64,000 nucleotides of DNA from Sphingobacterium sp. xlx-96 (GCF_011007365.1 NZ_WFKM01000003.1:186001-250000), one strand, 5' to 3'. Counted from the first letter of the stretch, positions 9,222-18,866 are shown. Program-made: numbers and translations. Notes: generated by a model not told the origin, from the letters alone.

Positions 9222-10607
9222 TCACCCCCTCATGATTTCGATAAGTGCTGGCAATTGTATTTTTATTTGCTCGCCTGATTCCATGTTTTTCAATGTTAAA
9301 ACATTTGATTCGACTTCCTCCTCTCCCACAAGGAGAACAAATGGAATCTTCTTCGCATCCGCGTAGCTCATTTGCTTTTTCAGCTTGGCCACAATTGGGT
9401 ATAATTCTACGGCTATACCTTCTTGACGGAGACGAGCCAACAATGGGATGGTATAACATTCTAGACTTTTATCGAAATTGACAATAAGAACCTTGGAACT
9501 AGAAATAACTGTACCTGGAAAAAGATCGAGCTCTTCAAGAACATCATAAATACGGTCTGCTCCGAAAGACACCCCTACGCCAGTAAGATTCTTCAGTCCA
9601 AACATCCCTGTAAGGTCATCATATCTCCCTCCACCACCGATACTTCCCATAGCAACCTCATTCGTCTTAACTTCAAAAATACATCCTGTATAATAATTCA
9701 AACCCCTTGCCAACGTGACATCGACAGCAACATCATTACTCAAAATACTTTCGTCAACGTTAAAAGCAGCAACATATGCAAATACAGATTCGATTTCTTC
9801 TATTCCTTCCAACCCTTTCTGCGACGAAGCTAATACCTTTTTAAGACTTTCCAACTTTTCTTGGTTACTACCTTCCAATAAGATAATAGGCTTCAATACT
9901 TCAAGATCAGTATCTGAAAAACCTCGATCTAAAAGTTCCTTGTTTACACCGTCAAGGCCGATTTTATCCAGCTTATCTATGGCAACAGTCATATCCACGA
10001 TAAGTTCAGGCTTTCCTAGAATCTCAGCAATACCAGTCAATATTTTACGATTATTAATTTTAATCGTAAAATCCTTTAGCCCCAGTTGCCTCAAAGCTTC
10101 CCAATAAATCAATATAAACTCCGCTTCATTCAACAAGCTTTCCGATCCGACTACGTCGACATCGCATTGATAAAACTCCCGGTAACGCCCACGCTGCGGT
10201 CTATCGGCACGCCATACCGGTTGAATTTGGAAACGTTTGAAAGGAAGCGTAATATCGTTTTGATGCATCACTACATATCTGGCAAACGGCACCGTGAGAT
10301 CATAACGAAGTGCCTTTTCAGATATTTGAGGAATTAGTTTAATCGAATTTTTCTGTACTAAGACATCATCCGATACTTTAGATAAATAATCACCAGAGTT
10401 AAGTATTTTAAAGATTAGCTGATCTCCTTCGTCACCGTATTTACCCGTTAACGTGGATAGATTTTCAAATGAGGGTGTTTGAATTTCGCTATAACCGTAT
10501 TTTTTAAAAATACCCTTCAGCGTATTAAATATAAAATTTCTCCTTTCCATTTCTAGAGGAGAAAAATCTCTAGTCCCTTTTGCTAGAGAGGGTTTAACTA
10601 TTGCCAT
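9222..10607 (-). CDS. hisS: Histidyl-tRNA synthetase
   Basis: A 461-residue class II aminoacyl-tRNA synthetase. Motif 1 begins in KGTRDFSPLEMERRNFIF. Motif 2 is FKRFQIQPVWRADRPQRGRYREF. The histidine-binding motifs LARGLNYYTGCIFEV (near 300) and GSIGGGGRYD follow, with motif 3 at GVGVSFGADRIYDVL. A C-terminal anticodon-binding domain spans about 365-461. It charges tRNA-His and is essential. The length and domain order are those of the eukaryote-like long HisRS common in Bacteroidota. It lies upstream of pdhA with no obvious terminator between them. Confidence 0.95.
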   Translation of the reverse strand: MAIVKPSLAKGTRDFSPLEMERRNFIFNTLKGIFKKYGYSEIQTPSFENLSTLTGKYGDEGDQLIFKILNSGDYLSKVSDDVLVQKNSIKLIPQISEKALRYDLTVPFARYVVMHQNDITLPFKRFQIQPVWRADRPQRGRYREFYQCDVDVVGSESLLNEAEFILIYWEALRQLGLKDFTIKINNRKILTGIAEILGKPELIVDMTVAIDKLDKIGLDGVNKELLDRGFSDTDLEVLKPIILLEGSNQEKLESLKKVLASSQKGLEGIEEIESVFAYVAAFNVDESILSNDVAVDVTLARGLNYYTGCIFEVKTNEVAMGSIGGGGRYDDLTGMFGLKNLTGVGVSFGADRIYDVLEELDLFPGTVISSSKVLIVNFDKSLECYTIPLLARLRQEGIAVELYPIVAKLKKQMSYADAKKIPFVLLVGEEEVESNVLTLKNMESGEQIKIQLPALIEIMRG

Positions 10608-10658
10608 AAGGCAAAGGTAATATAACAGAATGAATATGGAAAGTACGCCTATATGTTT

Positions 10659-11396
10659 CTAAGCGATTTCGATGATTTTCAGATACTCACAAGCTCGCTC
10701 TGCAGCAAGTTTCTCCGCACTCTTTTTATTAAAATCGCGACCTAAGCCACAAACCTCTCCATTAACAAGCACCTCGATACTAAACATTTTAGACGACTCA
10801 CCCTCCGGGTTATCAATAGGCAAGAATACAACTTCTTTTCCTTCGTGCTGACACCATTCGATAAGTCTACTCTTGAAATTCGTCTCCGTATTTTCCAACG
10901 TGTGAATATCAACATGCGGCTTAATAATACGTGTTAATAAGAACTCTCGGGTAAATTGATACCCCTTATCAAGATAAACGGCTCCAATCAGCGCTTCGAA
11001 TGCATCTCCTAATAGTGATCCTTGTTTATTGGGATAGGATATCATGCGGGAATCATATTGAATTAGGCGATCGAAACCTAACTTTCTAGAAAGTTGGTTG
11101 AGATTTGCCCTAGACACTATTTTTGAACGCATCTCTGTTAGAAATCCTTCATCTTTGTAAGGGTACAGTTTAAACAAAAGCTCTGCCACTACCGACCCAA
11201 GAACAGCGTCGCCGAGGAATTCTAAACGCTCGTTGCTATTTTTCACCCCCTCTTTGATTTGCTTTGCAACAGATTTATGTCTAAAAGCCATCTGATACAA
11301 CTTGACATTACCTGGCACAAACCCAAGAATATTTTTGAGTTTTTTAAAATAAGCTCGATTGGGAGATAAGTATAGTTTATAAATTCTTAAAGACAT
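10659..11396 (-). CDS. rnc: Ribonuclease III
   Basis: About 245 residues. The N-terminal endonuclease domain carries the signature NERLEFLGDAVLGSVVAELLF and the second acidic site in GDAFEALIGAVYLDKG. A C-terminal double-stranded RNA-binding domain starts at about residue 170 and ends with NKKSAEKLAAERACEYL. It cleaves double-stranded RNA in rRNA and mRNA processing. ATG 11396 is preferred to a GTG two codons upstream. It is followed 51 bp later by hisS and preceded by fabF and acpP on the same strand, with a terminator in between. Confidence 0.94.
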   Translation of the reverse strand: MSLRIYKLYLSPNRAYFKKLKNILGFVPGNVKLYQMAFRHKSVAKQIKEGVKNSNERLEFLGDAVLGSVVAELLFKLYPYKDEGFLTEMRSKIVSRANLNQLSRKLGFDRLIQYDSRMISYPNKQGSLLGDAFEALIGAVYLDKGYQFTREFLLTRIIKPHVDIHTLENTETNFKSRLIEWCQHEGKEVVFLPIDNPEGESSKMFSIEVLVNGEVCGLGRDFNKKSAEKLAAERACEYLKIIEIA

Positions 11397-11515
11397 ATTC
11401 ACCTACTACAAAGAAAAACTCTCGGACGAAAAACCAAAAAATTATTCTCAGGCTATTAAAAATAGTCGATTCAAAAAAAGATTATTCCAGTCAGGATAAC
11501 AAAGACGTATAGAAA

Positions 11516-11543
11516 AATAGGTAGCTTGAAGAAACTACCTATT
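11516..11543 (-). terminator. Rho-independent terminator of the acpP-fabF operon
   Basis: A stem AATAGGTAG/CTACCTATT with a 10-nt loop. On the minus strand it is followed by a short U-run. It lies 27 bp after the fabF stop. Confidence 0.75.
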
Positions 11544-11569
11544 TATCTTTTATGCTTAATACCTCAACA

Positions 11570-12823
11570 TTACGCTTGGTATTTTTTAAAAATAACCGAA
11601 GCATTATGGCCACCAAAGCCAAATGTATTACTCAAAGCAGCTTTCACTACACGTTTCTGAGCTGTATTAAATGTAAAATTCAAACGATTATCTATCTGAG
11701 GATCATCGGTAAAATGATTTATTGTAGGCGGTACAATATCATTTTTTACAGCCAGTATAGAGGCAATTCCCTCAACAGCCCCAGCCGCACCCAATAAGTG
11801 ACCAGTCATAGACTTTGTCGAACTGATATTTAATTTATATGCACTTTCTCCGAAAAGATCTACTATTGCTTTTGTCTCACTGATATCACCAACTGGAGTT
11901 GATGTGCCATGTACATTAATATAATCTATATCCGAAAAATGCAATTCAGCATCATTTATCGCCATAGTCATAGCAAGCTTCGCGCCAAGACCTTCAGGAT
12001 GCGAGGCTGTAATATGATGTGCATCTGCACTCATACCGCCACCGACAATCTCTGCATAAATCTTAGCTCCACGCGCTAGCGCATGTTCTAAACTTTCTAA
12101 AATTATTGCGCCAGATCCTTCTCCAGAAACAAATCCATCTCTATCTTTATCAAAAGGCCTAGAAGCGGTCTTTGGATCGTCATTACGAGTTGACAAAGCG
12201 TGCATTGCGTTGAAACCACCAATACCAGCCTCATTAATAGTTGCCTCTGAACCTCCCGTGATGATTATATCAGCCCTTCCCATACGAATGTAGGTAAAGG
12301 CATCGATCATCGCATTGGTTGCAGATGCACAAGCTGAAACGGCTGAAAAATTGGGACCACGCAAACCGTGTCGCATAGAAATATGGCCAGGAGCAATATC
12401 TACCAACATCTTTGGAATGAAGAAAGGATTGAAACGAGGTGTTCCATCTCCTTTAGAAAAGTTAGCAACTTCCTCCGTAAAGGTAGTTAACCCCCCTATT
12501 CCTGACCCCCATATTACACCAATACGGTTTCTGTCTAATTTATCAAATTCCAATCCAGAATCCTTAACCGCCTCATCTGTTGACGCAATAGCATACTGAA
12601 CGAATGGATCCACCTTACGAGCCTCCTTGCGATCCATAAAATCATGTGGATCGAACCCTTTCACTTCGCAGGCAAATTGGGTTTTAAATTTCGACGCATC
12701 AAAATGCGTAATAGGAGCAGCGCCACTTACACCGTTAATTAAGCCCTCCCAATATGCTTGAACGGTATTACCTAGTGGTGTAAGTGCGCCTAATCCTGTT
12801 ACAACTACTCTCTTAAGCTCCAT
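11570..12823 (-). CDS. fabF: 3-oxoacyl-ACP synthase II (primary fatty acid synthesis)
   Basis: A 417-residue condensing enzyme with the full Cys-His-His set: the nucleophile in SAVSACASATNAMI, YINVHGTSTPVGD, and STKSMTGHLLGAAGAVE. FabF elongates acyl-ACP with malonyl-ACP. It lies directly downstream of acpP (26 bp), the arrangement of the primary fatty acid system. This separates it from the ketosynthases of the pigment cluster 33 kb away. The length is typical. Confidence 0.95.
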   Translation of the reverse strand: MELKRVVVTGLGALTPLGNTVQAYWEGLINGVSGAAPITHFDASKFKTQFACEVKGFDPHDFMDRKEARKVDPFVQYAIASTDEAVKDSGLEFDKLDRNRIGVIWGSGIGGLTTFTEEVANFSKGDGTPRFNPFFIPKMLVDIAPGHISMRHGLRGPNFSAVSACASATNAMIDAFTYIRMGRADIIITGGSEATINEAGIGGFNAMHALSTRNDDPKTASRPFDKDRDGFVSGEGSGAIILESLEHALARGAKIYAEIVGGGMSADAHHITASHPEGLGAKLAMTMAINDAELHFSDIDYINVHGTSTPVGDISETKAIVDLFGESAYKLNISSTKSMTGHLLGAAGAVEGIASILAVKNDIVPPTINHFTDDPQIDNRLNFTFNTAQKRVVKAALSNTFGFGGHNASVIFKKYQA

Positions 12824-12849
12824 TTATATTTTTAGCCTAATACAATTAG

Positions 12850-13086
12850 TTAGTTAACGTTTTTTTCTAAATAAGCGATTGCTTGACCTACAGTACTGAT
12901 GTTCTCAGCTTGGTCATCTGGAATTGCAACGTTAAATTCTTTTTCGAATTCCATGATCAACTCAACTGTATCAAGTGAGTCTGCACCTAAATCATTCGTG
13001 AAAGAAGCTTCTGGTGTCACTTCGTTTTCATCTACACCTAACTTTTCAACGATAATTGCTTTTACTCTTGATGCGATATCTGACAT
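12850..13086 (-). CDS. acpP: Acyl carrier protein (primary fatty acid synthesis)
   Basis: A 78-residue acidic carrier protein. The 4'-phosphopantetheine attachment serine is in [19 protein letters not shown] 13086 gives the standard start [18 protein letters not shown]; the frame stays open upstream but that extension does not resemble the family. It carries growing acyl chains for the fatty acid enzymes and is cotranscribed with fabF. Confidence 0.96.
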   Translation of the reverse strand: MSDIASRVKAIIVEKLGVDENEVTPEASFTNDLGADSLDTVELIMEFEKEFNVAIPDDQAENISTVGQAIAYLEKNVN

Positions 13087-13351
13087 GATTTTATAGTTTA
13101 ATTGTTTAATAAATCTGTGCAAAGAAAAATAAATTTCACCAAAAATCAAACCTTTTTAATTTTTAGGTGACAAATAAAGAACCATAAAGCTCATTTAGTG
13201 CATTATAGCCCATAAAAGAAACACTACCCAATGATACTAAAAGTAATATATAATCACAAAAAAACTTTCATTTAATACAAATTTTACATCGGACATCTAA
13301 AAAACACAAGCATAAATCGTACTTTCGTAAATATATCAATACACTGTAAAG

Positions 13352-13852
13352 TTGAATAAAATCACCTTCAAATTAGATATTGACTTTGACCTTGAACTGG
13401 ATTTCATTTTAGTAGGTATTAGTTCTTCCTTTAGGGACTATAGATTGTGCCACTTTATAAATAAGCACACCGGTCTTAATTTCGTTTATGGAAAGGAATC
13501 CCCGATTGATCATAACGGAAACTTAAAAACTAAACCTCAAGAAGAACTGGACTTCCATATTATTCAAGAAAAAGCGAAAGGAAAAAAAGAGACGCTGCAC
13601 CACTACCAAATGTATAGATATTGCTGTGAATCTTTCGATTTCGAGTATTACCTCATTAATAATCGAAGTTTAGAAAATGGCATTCTACTCCCTGAAGCGC
13701 CAAATTTTGATTACTTTATGATTATAAAACATTATATTGACGCTGAAGACTTAGATACCTTAATTGATAATTTAAAATCAATTAAGGAAATCATGTTGGT
13801 GAAAGAAATTGACCCAACCATATTGAAATCTAAAGAAAATCTAATATTTTAG
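13352..13852 (+). CDS. IPExxxVDY family protein
   Basis: A 166-residue protein recognised by the family motif (here LPEAPNFDYFMII, about residues 118-130) and by the N-terminal ISSSFRDYRLCHFINKHTGL block. The function is unknown; the family is widespread in Bacteroidota and often lies between acpP and pyk, as here. The start is TTG at 13352: no ATG occurs in frame before residue 90 and the predicted start NKITFKLDIDFDLEL fits homologues. A box TACTTTCG (13320-13327), close to TAnnTTTG, lies 24 bp upstream. No signal peptide or membrane segment is seen. Confidence 0.85.
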   Translation: MNKITFKLDIDFDLELDFILVGISSSFRDYRLCHFINKHTGLNFVYGKESPIDHNGNLKTKPQEELDFHIIQEKAKGKKETLHHYQMYRYCCESFDFEYYLINNRSLENGILLPEAPNFDYFMIIKHYIDAEDLDTLIDNLKSIKEIMLVKEIDPTILKSKENLIF

Positions 13853-13975
13853 CGAATTATTTTCAATGTGTAAATATTACACTCTGTATAAAAACAAGAT
13901 AAACAAGTCATAGTCACCCGCTTATTCTGAAATATTCTCAACCCAATAGGGTTAAAAAAATAGAACAAAAACAAT

Positions 13976-15406
13976 ATGAAAAAGATACAAAAGAGAACTA
14001 AAATAGTAGCTACATTAGGACCTGCATCATCTAACATTGACGTATTAACAGCGATGATTGCCAAAGGTGTCGATGTTTGCCGACTGAACTTTTCTCATGG
14101 AAGTCAAGACGATCACCTTCAAGTAATTAACACGATCAATGAGATCAATGCGAAACATTCTTTTAATGTGAGTATCTTAGCCGATCTTCAAGGGCCAAAA
14201 ATACGTATCGGTAAAATGAAAGAGGGAGGAGCTATCCTCACCAACGGTTCTACGGTTGAAATGACAACAAAGGAACTTATCGGAGATGAAAAGCAGATCT
14301 ATATCACTTACGAAAACTTCCCTAATGATGTCAAGGAAAACGAGATCATATTACTTGATGACGGCAAATTACAGTTACGTGTTTTATCAACTGATCATAA
14401 AGATACCGTCATTTGCGAAGTAGTACATGGAGGCATCTTAACATCTCGAAAAGGAGTTAACTTACCGAACACTAAAGTATCAATCCCTTCATTAACTGAA
14501 GAAGATTTAGACAATCTGAATTTCGCATTAGACCATGGTGCAGATTGGATCGCCATGTCCTTCGTTCGTTCGGCAGAAGACATTCATCAATGTAAAAAAA
14601 TAATTGCTGCCAAAGGTAGCCACGCAAAGATTATCGCCAAAATCGAAAAACCAGAGGCCATCGAGAATATTGATGCTATCATTGCTGCTACAGATGCTGT
14701 CATGGTAGCTCGTGGAGACTTAGGTGTCGAGATGCCTATGGAAGAAGTACCAGGCCTTCAGAAGATCATTGTTCAGAAGTGTCGTAACCTTTCAAAACCA
14801 GTAATCATTGCAACTCAAATGTTAGAAAGCATGATTACAACACCTCGCCCCACTCGTGCCGAGGTAAACGATGTAGCCAACTCTGTTTTAGATGGTGCCG
14901 ATGCTGTGATGTTAAGTGGAGAGACTTCTGTGGGCGAATTCCCAGAAATCGTTATCGAGACTATGGCAAAAATAATAACACATGTAGAATCTACATCTTA
15001 CCCATATTACAGTGAAAAAGTGGATGCATTCATTGAGGTAAACAAAATTCCCGACGCTATCTGTGGATCTTCTATTTTCTTAGCCGAAAAAACCAAAGCT
15101 TCTGCCATTGCTGTCATGACAGCATCGGGCTATACTGCTTTCGAAATATCAAGTTACAGACCGAATGCGGACATCTACGTTTTTACTGGAAACAAAAATT
15201 TATTAAGACAACTTAGTTTATTATGGGGAGTACGTTCATTCATTTATGAGAAATATGAGAGTACAGACGGAACGATCCAAGATGTAAATGACCTATTAAA
15301 ATCACATGAATTAGTAGAATCTGGGCAAATTGTGATAAACACAGCTTCGACACCGTTGCATGAGAAGGGCAAAACCAACACCATTCGGGTTTCAGTAGTA
15401 AATTAA
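13976..15406 (+). CDS. pyk: Pyruvate kinase
   Basis: A 476-residue enzyme. The N-terminal barrel begins KRTKIVATLGPASSN and includes CRLNFSHGS. The substrate and metal site is IIAKIEKPEAIENIDAII, with VMVARGDLGVEMP following. The C-terminal allosteric domain begins near residue 345. It converts phosphoenolpyruvate and ADP to pyruvate and ATP. It follows the IPExxxVDY gene by 123 bp and is closed by a strong terminator. The length is normal. Confidence 0.96.
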   Translation: MKKIQKRTKIVATLGPASSNIDVLTAMIAKGVDVCRLNFSHGSQDDHLQVINTINEINAKHSFNVSILADLQGPKIRIGKMKEGGAILTNGSTVEMTTKELIGDEKQIYITYENFPNDVKENEIILLDDGKLQLRVLSTDHKDTVICEVVHGGILTSRKGVNLPNTKVSIPSLTEEDLDNLNFALDHGADWIAMSFVRSAEDIHQCKKIIAAKGSHAKIIAKIEKPEAIENIDAIIAATDAVMVARGDLGVEMPMEEVPGLQKIIVQKCRNLSKPVIIATQMLESMITTPRPTRAEVNDVANSVLDGADAVMLSGETSVGEFPEIVIETMAKIITHVESTSYPYYSEKVDAFIEVNKIPDAICGSSIFLAEKTKASAIAVMTASGYTAFEISSYRPNADIYVFTGNKNLLRQLSLLWGVRSFIYEKYESTDGTIQDVNDLLKSHELVESGQIVINTASTPLHEKGKTNTIRVSVVN

Positions 15407-15421
15407 TTTAAGTAAAAAATT

Positions 15422-15463
15422 AAGGCGAGGGTAAGAAATATATTTCTTGCTCTCGCCTTTTTA
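15422..15463 (+). terminator. Rho-independent terminator of pyk
   Basis: A long stem starting AAGGCGAG and closing CTCGCCTT, with an internal AAGAAAT/ATTTCTT extension, is followed by a U-run. It lies about 16 bp after the pyk stop. Confidence 0.9.
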
Positions 15464-15479
15464 TTAGTAATGGCATATT

Positions 15480-15881
15480 CTATTTTATAAGTAATGGTGG
15501 TACTTTCAAGAATGGAACTGATTTTTCATTATCTTCGTTTTCATCCAGCTTTTCAGTGCCTGGCATTGGCGCACAGCTCCTCCCGGAGAGACCAGCAATA
15601 GGCATCCGATAGGCCGAAGAATATACTACTTTTTTACGATAAACATTCGGTATTTCAATAGGCTTTACTCCATAGAACCCTCTACGCAAAGAATCTGCAA
15701 ATATTTGCGGCAATGAATCCGATTTGGGGATTTTAAACCCTAGCAATACATTACCCCATGAACGTTTCTCCATCTTATTTTGTTCACCCCCACCCTGAGC
15801 ACGTACAGTGCTGAAAAGCGTGGTAAGAAAAATGACACTAAAAATCATTCTTTTCACTATATTAGAACCTATATTCATCAT
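15480..15881 (-). CDS. Hypothetical secreted protein
   Basis: About 133 residues. Start placed at ATG 15881 (MMNIGSNIVKRMIF...); ATG 15878 and ATG 15851 are also possible. A signal peptide MIFSVIFLTTLFSTVRAQ is clear. The mature part is Gly/Glu rich at first, then contains KRSWGNVLLGFKIPKSDSLP and SSAYRMPIAGL. I do not recognise a family. It lies convergent to pyk and divergent from the sensor kinase. An envelope location is inferred from the signal peptide only. Confidence 0.6.
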   Translation of the reverse strand: MMNIGSNIVKRMIFSVIFLTTLFSTVRAQGGGEQNKMEKRSWGNVLLGFKIPKSDSLPQIFADSLRRGFYGVKPIEIPNVYRKKVVYSSAYRMPIAGLSGRSCAPMPGTEKLDENEDNEKSVPFLKVPPLLIK

Positions 15882-16021
15882 GATTGAAGAATTTAACTTA
15901 TACAATTTACAAACGTAACTTTCACATTAAAACTACAGACATTTTAGAAGTATTGCCCTATCCTTTTCTGTAAATCGCTGTTAAATAGTGTTAAAGAGGA
16001 TTTTAAGGCATAATACATTAT

Positions 16022-16029
16022 TATTTTTG
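16022..16029 (+). promoter_or_regulatory. Candidate -7 box (TATTTTTG) of the sensor kinase operon
   Basis: TATTTTTG matches the Bacteroidota -7 consensus TAnnTTTG and ends 6 bp before the ATG at 16036. Transcription would then start at or beside the start codon, giving a leaderless or nearly leaderless mRNA. No exact -33 TTTG is present; TTTT occurs at 16001-16004. Confidence 0.35.
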
Positions 16030-16035
16030 TAACAA

Positions 16036-17904
16036 ATGAAGAAAAAAAGCATCTCATTAATAATAGGTTTAATGTCCATAGCATTACTAGGCGTAGTCGC
16101 TATGCAGTACTATTTTATTCGTGAGACCTATAAACAGAAATCTAATCTCTTTGATGAAGCTATAAACACGTCTTTGGCCAAGGTCGCATCAGAAATCGAG
16201 AAAAGTGAGATGACCAACAATATAGAGATCATAGCACGGGCCAACCAACAAAAACATGAAGCCGAGCATAAAAAACAAAGAATACTTGCCAAGCAGTTGG
16301 ACATACAACGAAAAATAGAGCGTCTCCGCGTACAACAAATCGAGACAGAAAATATTTTTCGGGAAGAAGATGAAAAACTAAAATCGATCTATCCTAATGT
16401 AATAGGCATTGATAATTGGTTTTACGAGACCTATTTTCGGGAACAAAAAAACCAAAAATACATCAACGTAGCCATAAGCCAAGAACATATTCCCGGCACC
16501 TCTCGCGTAGAGAATTTTGTCCTTGTAACGGCCAGTAAAGAACTACCTCGCATTAATGCAAAGGATGACTCGGTGCGATATGTTGTTGTTGTAGACATCG
16601 ACCTTTACGGAATTGTGCGTAGCTTTAGAATTGCTTCATTACCTCCAAAAGCGAATGCAAAAGTTGCTTTTGAGCTTATGGAGTTAAGAACGCAACTTGA
16701 AATACTAAATCGCGAATCCGAAATAGCTCAAAAAAACGCTTTGGCTGGTGCAACAAATGCATTTGATACCTTAGCTGTTTTAGGAGGCAAAAAAGCAGGT
16801 GTCGTTGAAGACTTTGCGCTAGGAATCCAACTTGCAAATAGGCCGTTAGAACAACGGGTAAATCAAAGTCAAGTTCAAAAACTACTGCAAGAAGAATTAG
16901 TGTCACGTGGTATATATTCCCCTTTCAATATCGAAATTCGAGATCGATCAAGGATTATATACCACAGTCCTGATGCCGAAACGCTTGCAGCATCCAATAA
17001 ATCACCTCGTTATACTACAGCATTATTTAAGGGAGATTTTGGAGAATCCACTGGCCGTTTGAGTATATACTTCCCTAACAAAAAAAGGGTAATTGTAGAT
17101 AACATGAGCTATTTAATTCTTCCTACGCTTGCTCTTTTTGCTGTTCTGATCGGTTGCTTTGCTTACACGCTGTCTATTATCTTCAAGCAAAAGAAAATCT
17201 CAGAAATGAAGACCGATTTCATCAACAATATGACACATGAATTTAAAACTCCGGTAGCCACAATCATGATTGCTAGCGAGTCCCTAAGAGATCCAGAGAT
17301 TGCATCAAACGAACAGCGCGTCAACAAACTAGCAAATATAATATATGATGAAAATGTAAGGTTAGGTAGCCACATAGAACGAGTGCTAAACATTGCTAAA
17401 CTCGAAAAAGAAAATTTACGAATGGAGCGAACAGATGTCCGCGTTAACGCACTGATCGAAGGAGTGCTAGACAGTATGCATCTACAACTCAATAAAGCTA
17501 ATGGAGTGCTTCAAACCGAACTATTGGCGACTCAAGACCTAATCATTGGTGACGAATTGCACCTTTCCAATGTATTCTTTAACTTAGTTGACAATGCTAT
17601 AAAATATAGCCTAAACGCTCCAGATATACACGTAAAAACATCTAATTCTAAAGGAAACATTGTGATATCAATCTCTGACAAAGGAATGGGTATGAACAAA
17701 GAACAACAGGAGAAAATATTTGACCAGTTCTATCGTATACCCACAGGCAATCTACACAACGTAAAAGGGTTTGGTCTAGGGTTGAGCTACGTACATGACA
17801 TAGTCAAAAGACTTGATGGTAAGATACAAGTAAAGAGCGAAAAGGATAAAGGCACGACCTTTGAGATAACATTACCTCTTAAGACAGGGGAATCCAACAA
17901 TTGA
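16036..17904 (+). CDS. Sensor histidine kinase, RprX-like
   Basis: A 622-residue membrane kinase. TM1 is at about residues 7-27. A long periplasmic domain begins with a Lys/Glu-rich coiled coil (about 50-115). TM2 is at about 358-378. The cytoplasmic part has an H-box FINNMTHEFKTPVATIMIAS, an N-box FFNLVDNAIKYS, and G boxes ISDKGMGMNKEQQEKIFDQF and GFGLGLSYV. It should autophosphorylate on the H-box His and pass phosphate to the response regulator 15 bp downstream. The architecture resembles RprX of Bacteroides. The stimulus is not evident from the sequence. Confidence 0.9.
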   Translation: MKKKSISLIIGLMSIALLGVVAMQYYFIRETYKQKSNLFDEAINTSLAKVASEIEKSEMTNNIEIIARANQQKHEAEHKKQRILAKQLDIQRKIERLRVQQIETENIFREEDEKLKSIYPNVIGIDNWFYETYFREQKNQKYINVAISQEHIPGTSRVENFVLVTASKELPRINAKDDSVRYVVVVDIDLYGIVRSFRIASLPPKANAKVAFELMELRTQLEILNRESEIAQKNALAGATNAFDTLAVLGGKKAGVVEDFALGIQLANRPLEQRVNQSQVQKLLQEELVSRGIYSPFNIEIRDRSRIIYHSPDAETLAASNKSPRYTTALFKGDFGESTGRLSIYFPNKKRVIVDNMSYLILPTLALFAVLIGCFAYTLSIIFKQKKISEMKTDFINNMTHEFKTPVATIMIASESLRDPEIASNEQRVNKLANIIYDENVRLGSHIERVLNIAKLEKENLRMERTDVRVNALIEGVLDSMHLQLNKANGVLQTELLATQDLIIGDELHLSNVFFNLVDNAIKYSLNAPDIHVKTSNSKGNIVISISDKGMGMNKEQQEKIFDQFYRIPTGNLHNVKGFGLGLSYVHDIVKRLDGKIQVKSEKDKGTTFEITLPLKTGESNN

Positions 17905-17919
17905 TAAATACAGACTACT

Positions 17920-18606
17920 ATGCAAAAAATATTATTAGCAGAGGACGATCCTAATTTAGGCGAACTCTTAAAAGACTATCTTGAACTTAAAGGCAAATAT
18001 GAAGTAGTCCTTTCTCAAGACGGAGAGCAGGCATTAGAACAGTTTAAAAAAGATAATTTTGATTTATGTATATTTGATGTGATGATGCCCAAAAAAGATG
18101 GCTTCACACTAGGAAAAGAAATCCGAAAAATAAATCAGACAGTTCCTATCATTTTTGCTACTGCAAAAGGAATGATGGAGGACAAAACGCAAGCCTTCGA
18201 ACTAGGCGGAGATGATTACATCACTAAACCTTTTCGCGTCGAAGAGTTACTATTACGTATAAATGCGCTACTAAAACGCGTCTCCAAAGACAAAGATGAG
18301 GATTTAGCTGATAAATTCGAAATTGGTGGGTATTTCTTTGACTATACCAGCCAAGTTATATCCTATAAGGGACAACAACAAAAACTTTCTACCAAAGAGG
18401 CTGAATTACTACGTCTCTTGTGTCTAAAGAAAAATGACGTTTTGACAAGAGAAGAAGCTCTTATTAAAATATGGCATGATGATAACTACTTTACAGGACG
18501 TAGTATGGATGTTTTCTTAAGTAAATTGAGAAAATACCTAAAAGAAGACCCAAATGTCGAGATAGTCAACGTACATGGTAAAGGTTATAAACTACTCGTA
18601 AGCTAA
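17920..18606 (+). CDS. Response regulator, OmpR/RprY-like
   Basis: A 228-residue regulator. The receiver domain has the acidic pair EDD near residue 8, the phospho-acceptor Asp in FDLCIFDVMMPKKDG, and the switch Lys in DDYITKPF. The C-terminal winged-helix DNA-binding domain (about 130-228) includes LSTKEAELLRLLCLKKNDVL and ends VNVHGKGYKLLVS. It is the partner of the kinase just upstream. The operon is closed by a terminator. Confidence 0.93.
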   Translation: MQKILLAEDDPNLGELLKDYLELKGKYEVVLSQDGEQALEQFKKDNFDLCIFDVMMPKKDGFTLGKEIRKINQTVPIIFATAKGMMEDKTQAFELGGDDYITKPFRVEELLLRINALLKRVSKDKDEDLADKFEIGGYFFDYTSQVISYKGQQQKLSTKEAELLRLLCLKKNDVLTREEALIKIWHDDNYFTGRSMDVFLSKLRKYLKEDPNVEIVNVHGKGYKLLVS

Positions 18607-18622
18607 TACCAAATACAGAAAG

Positions 18623-18655
18623 AAAAAAGGAGATTTGTAAGTTCTCCTTTTTTTT
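18623..18655 (+). terminator. Rho-independent terminator of the two-component operon
   Basis: A stem AAAAAAGGAGA/TCTCCTTTTTT with a 9-nt loop runs into a U-tract, 17 bp after the response regulator stop. Confidence 0.9.
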
Positions 18656-18691
18656 CTTTGTAATTTCAATTCTTCTCCATACCTTAGCATC

Positions 18692-18793
18692 GCTTATAGA
18701 GAAAGGCAGAGGGACTAGACCCGATGAAGCCTTAGCAACCTGTCTCTTGACAAGGTGCTAAATTCTATCCGCCAGCTGGCGGAAAAGATAAGC
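18692..18793 (+). ncRNA. SAM-I (S-box) riboswitch upstream of metE
   Basis: The conserved S-box core is readable. P1 pairs GCTTAT (18692-18697) with ATAAGC (18788-18793). It is followed by AGAGAAAGGCAGAGGGACT, then GACCCGATGAAGCC, TTAGCAACC, and later AAGGTGCTAAATTC. A P4-like hairpin CCGCCAGCTGGCGG is present before the closing P1 strand. The element lies 73 bp before metE, as expected for SAM-dependent repression of methionine synthesis. I could not assign the expression platform; there is no obvious terminator between P1 and the metE start, so translational control is possible. Confidence 0.92.
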
Positions 18794-18866
18794 CGAAGTT
18801 TCTGATCCAAGAACTCTCTCTTTACAGCATTATTTTTTTATTAAAACAATTTAAAAGGAAAATAGT

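Noticed and set aside
13938..13955. Hairpin AACCC-AATA-GGGTT before pyk as a terminator
   Set aside because: No U-run follows on the plus strand and it lies just upstream of a start codon; it may only be a leader hairpin.
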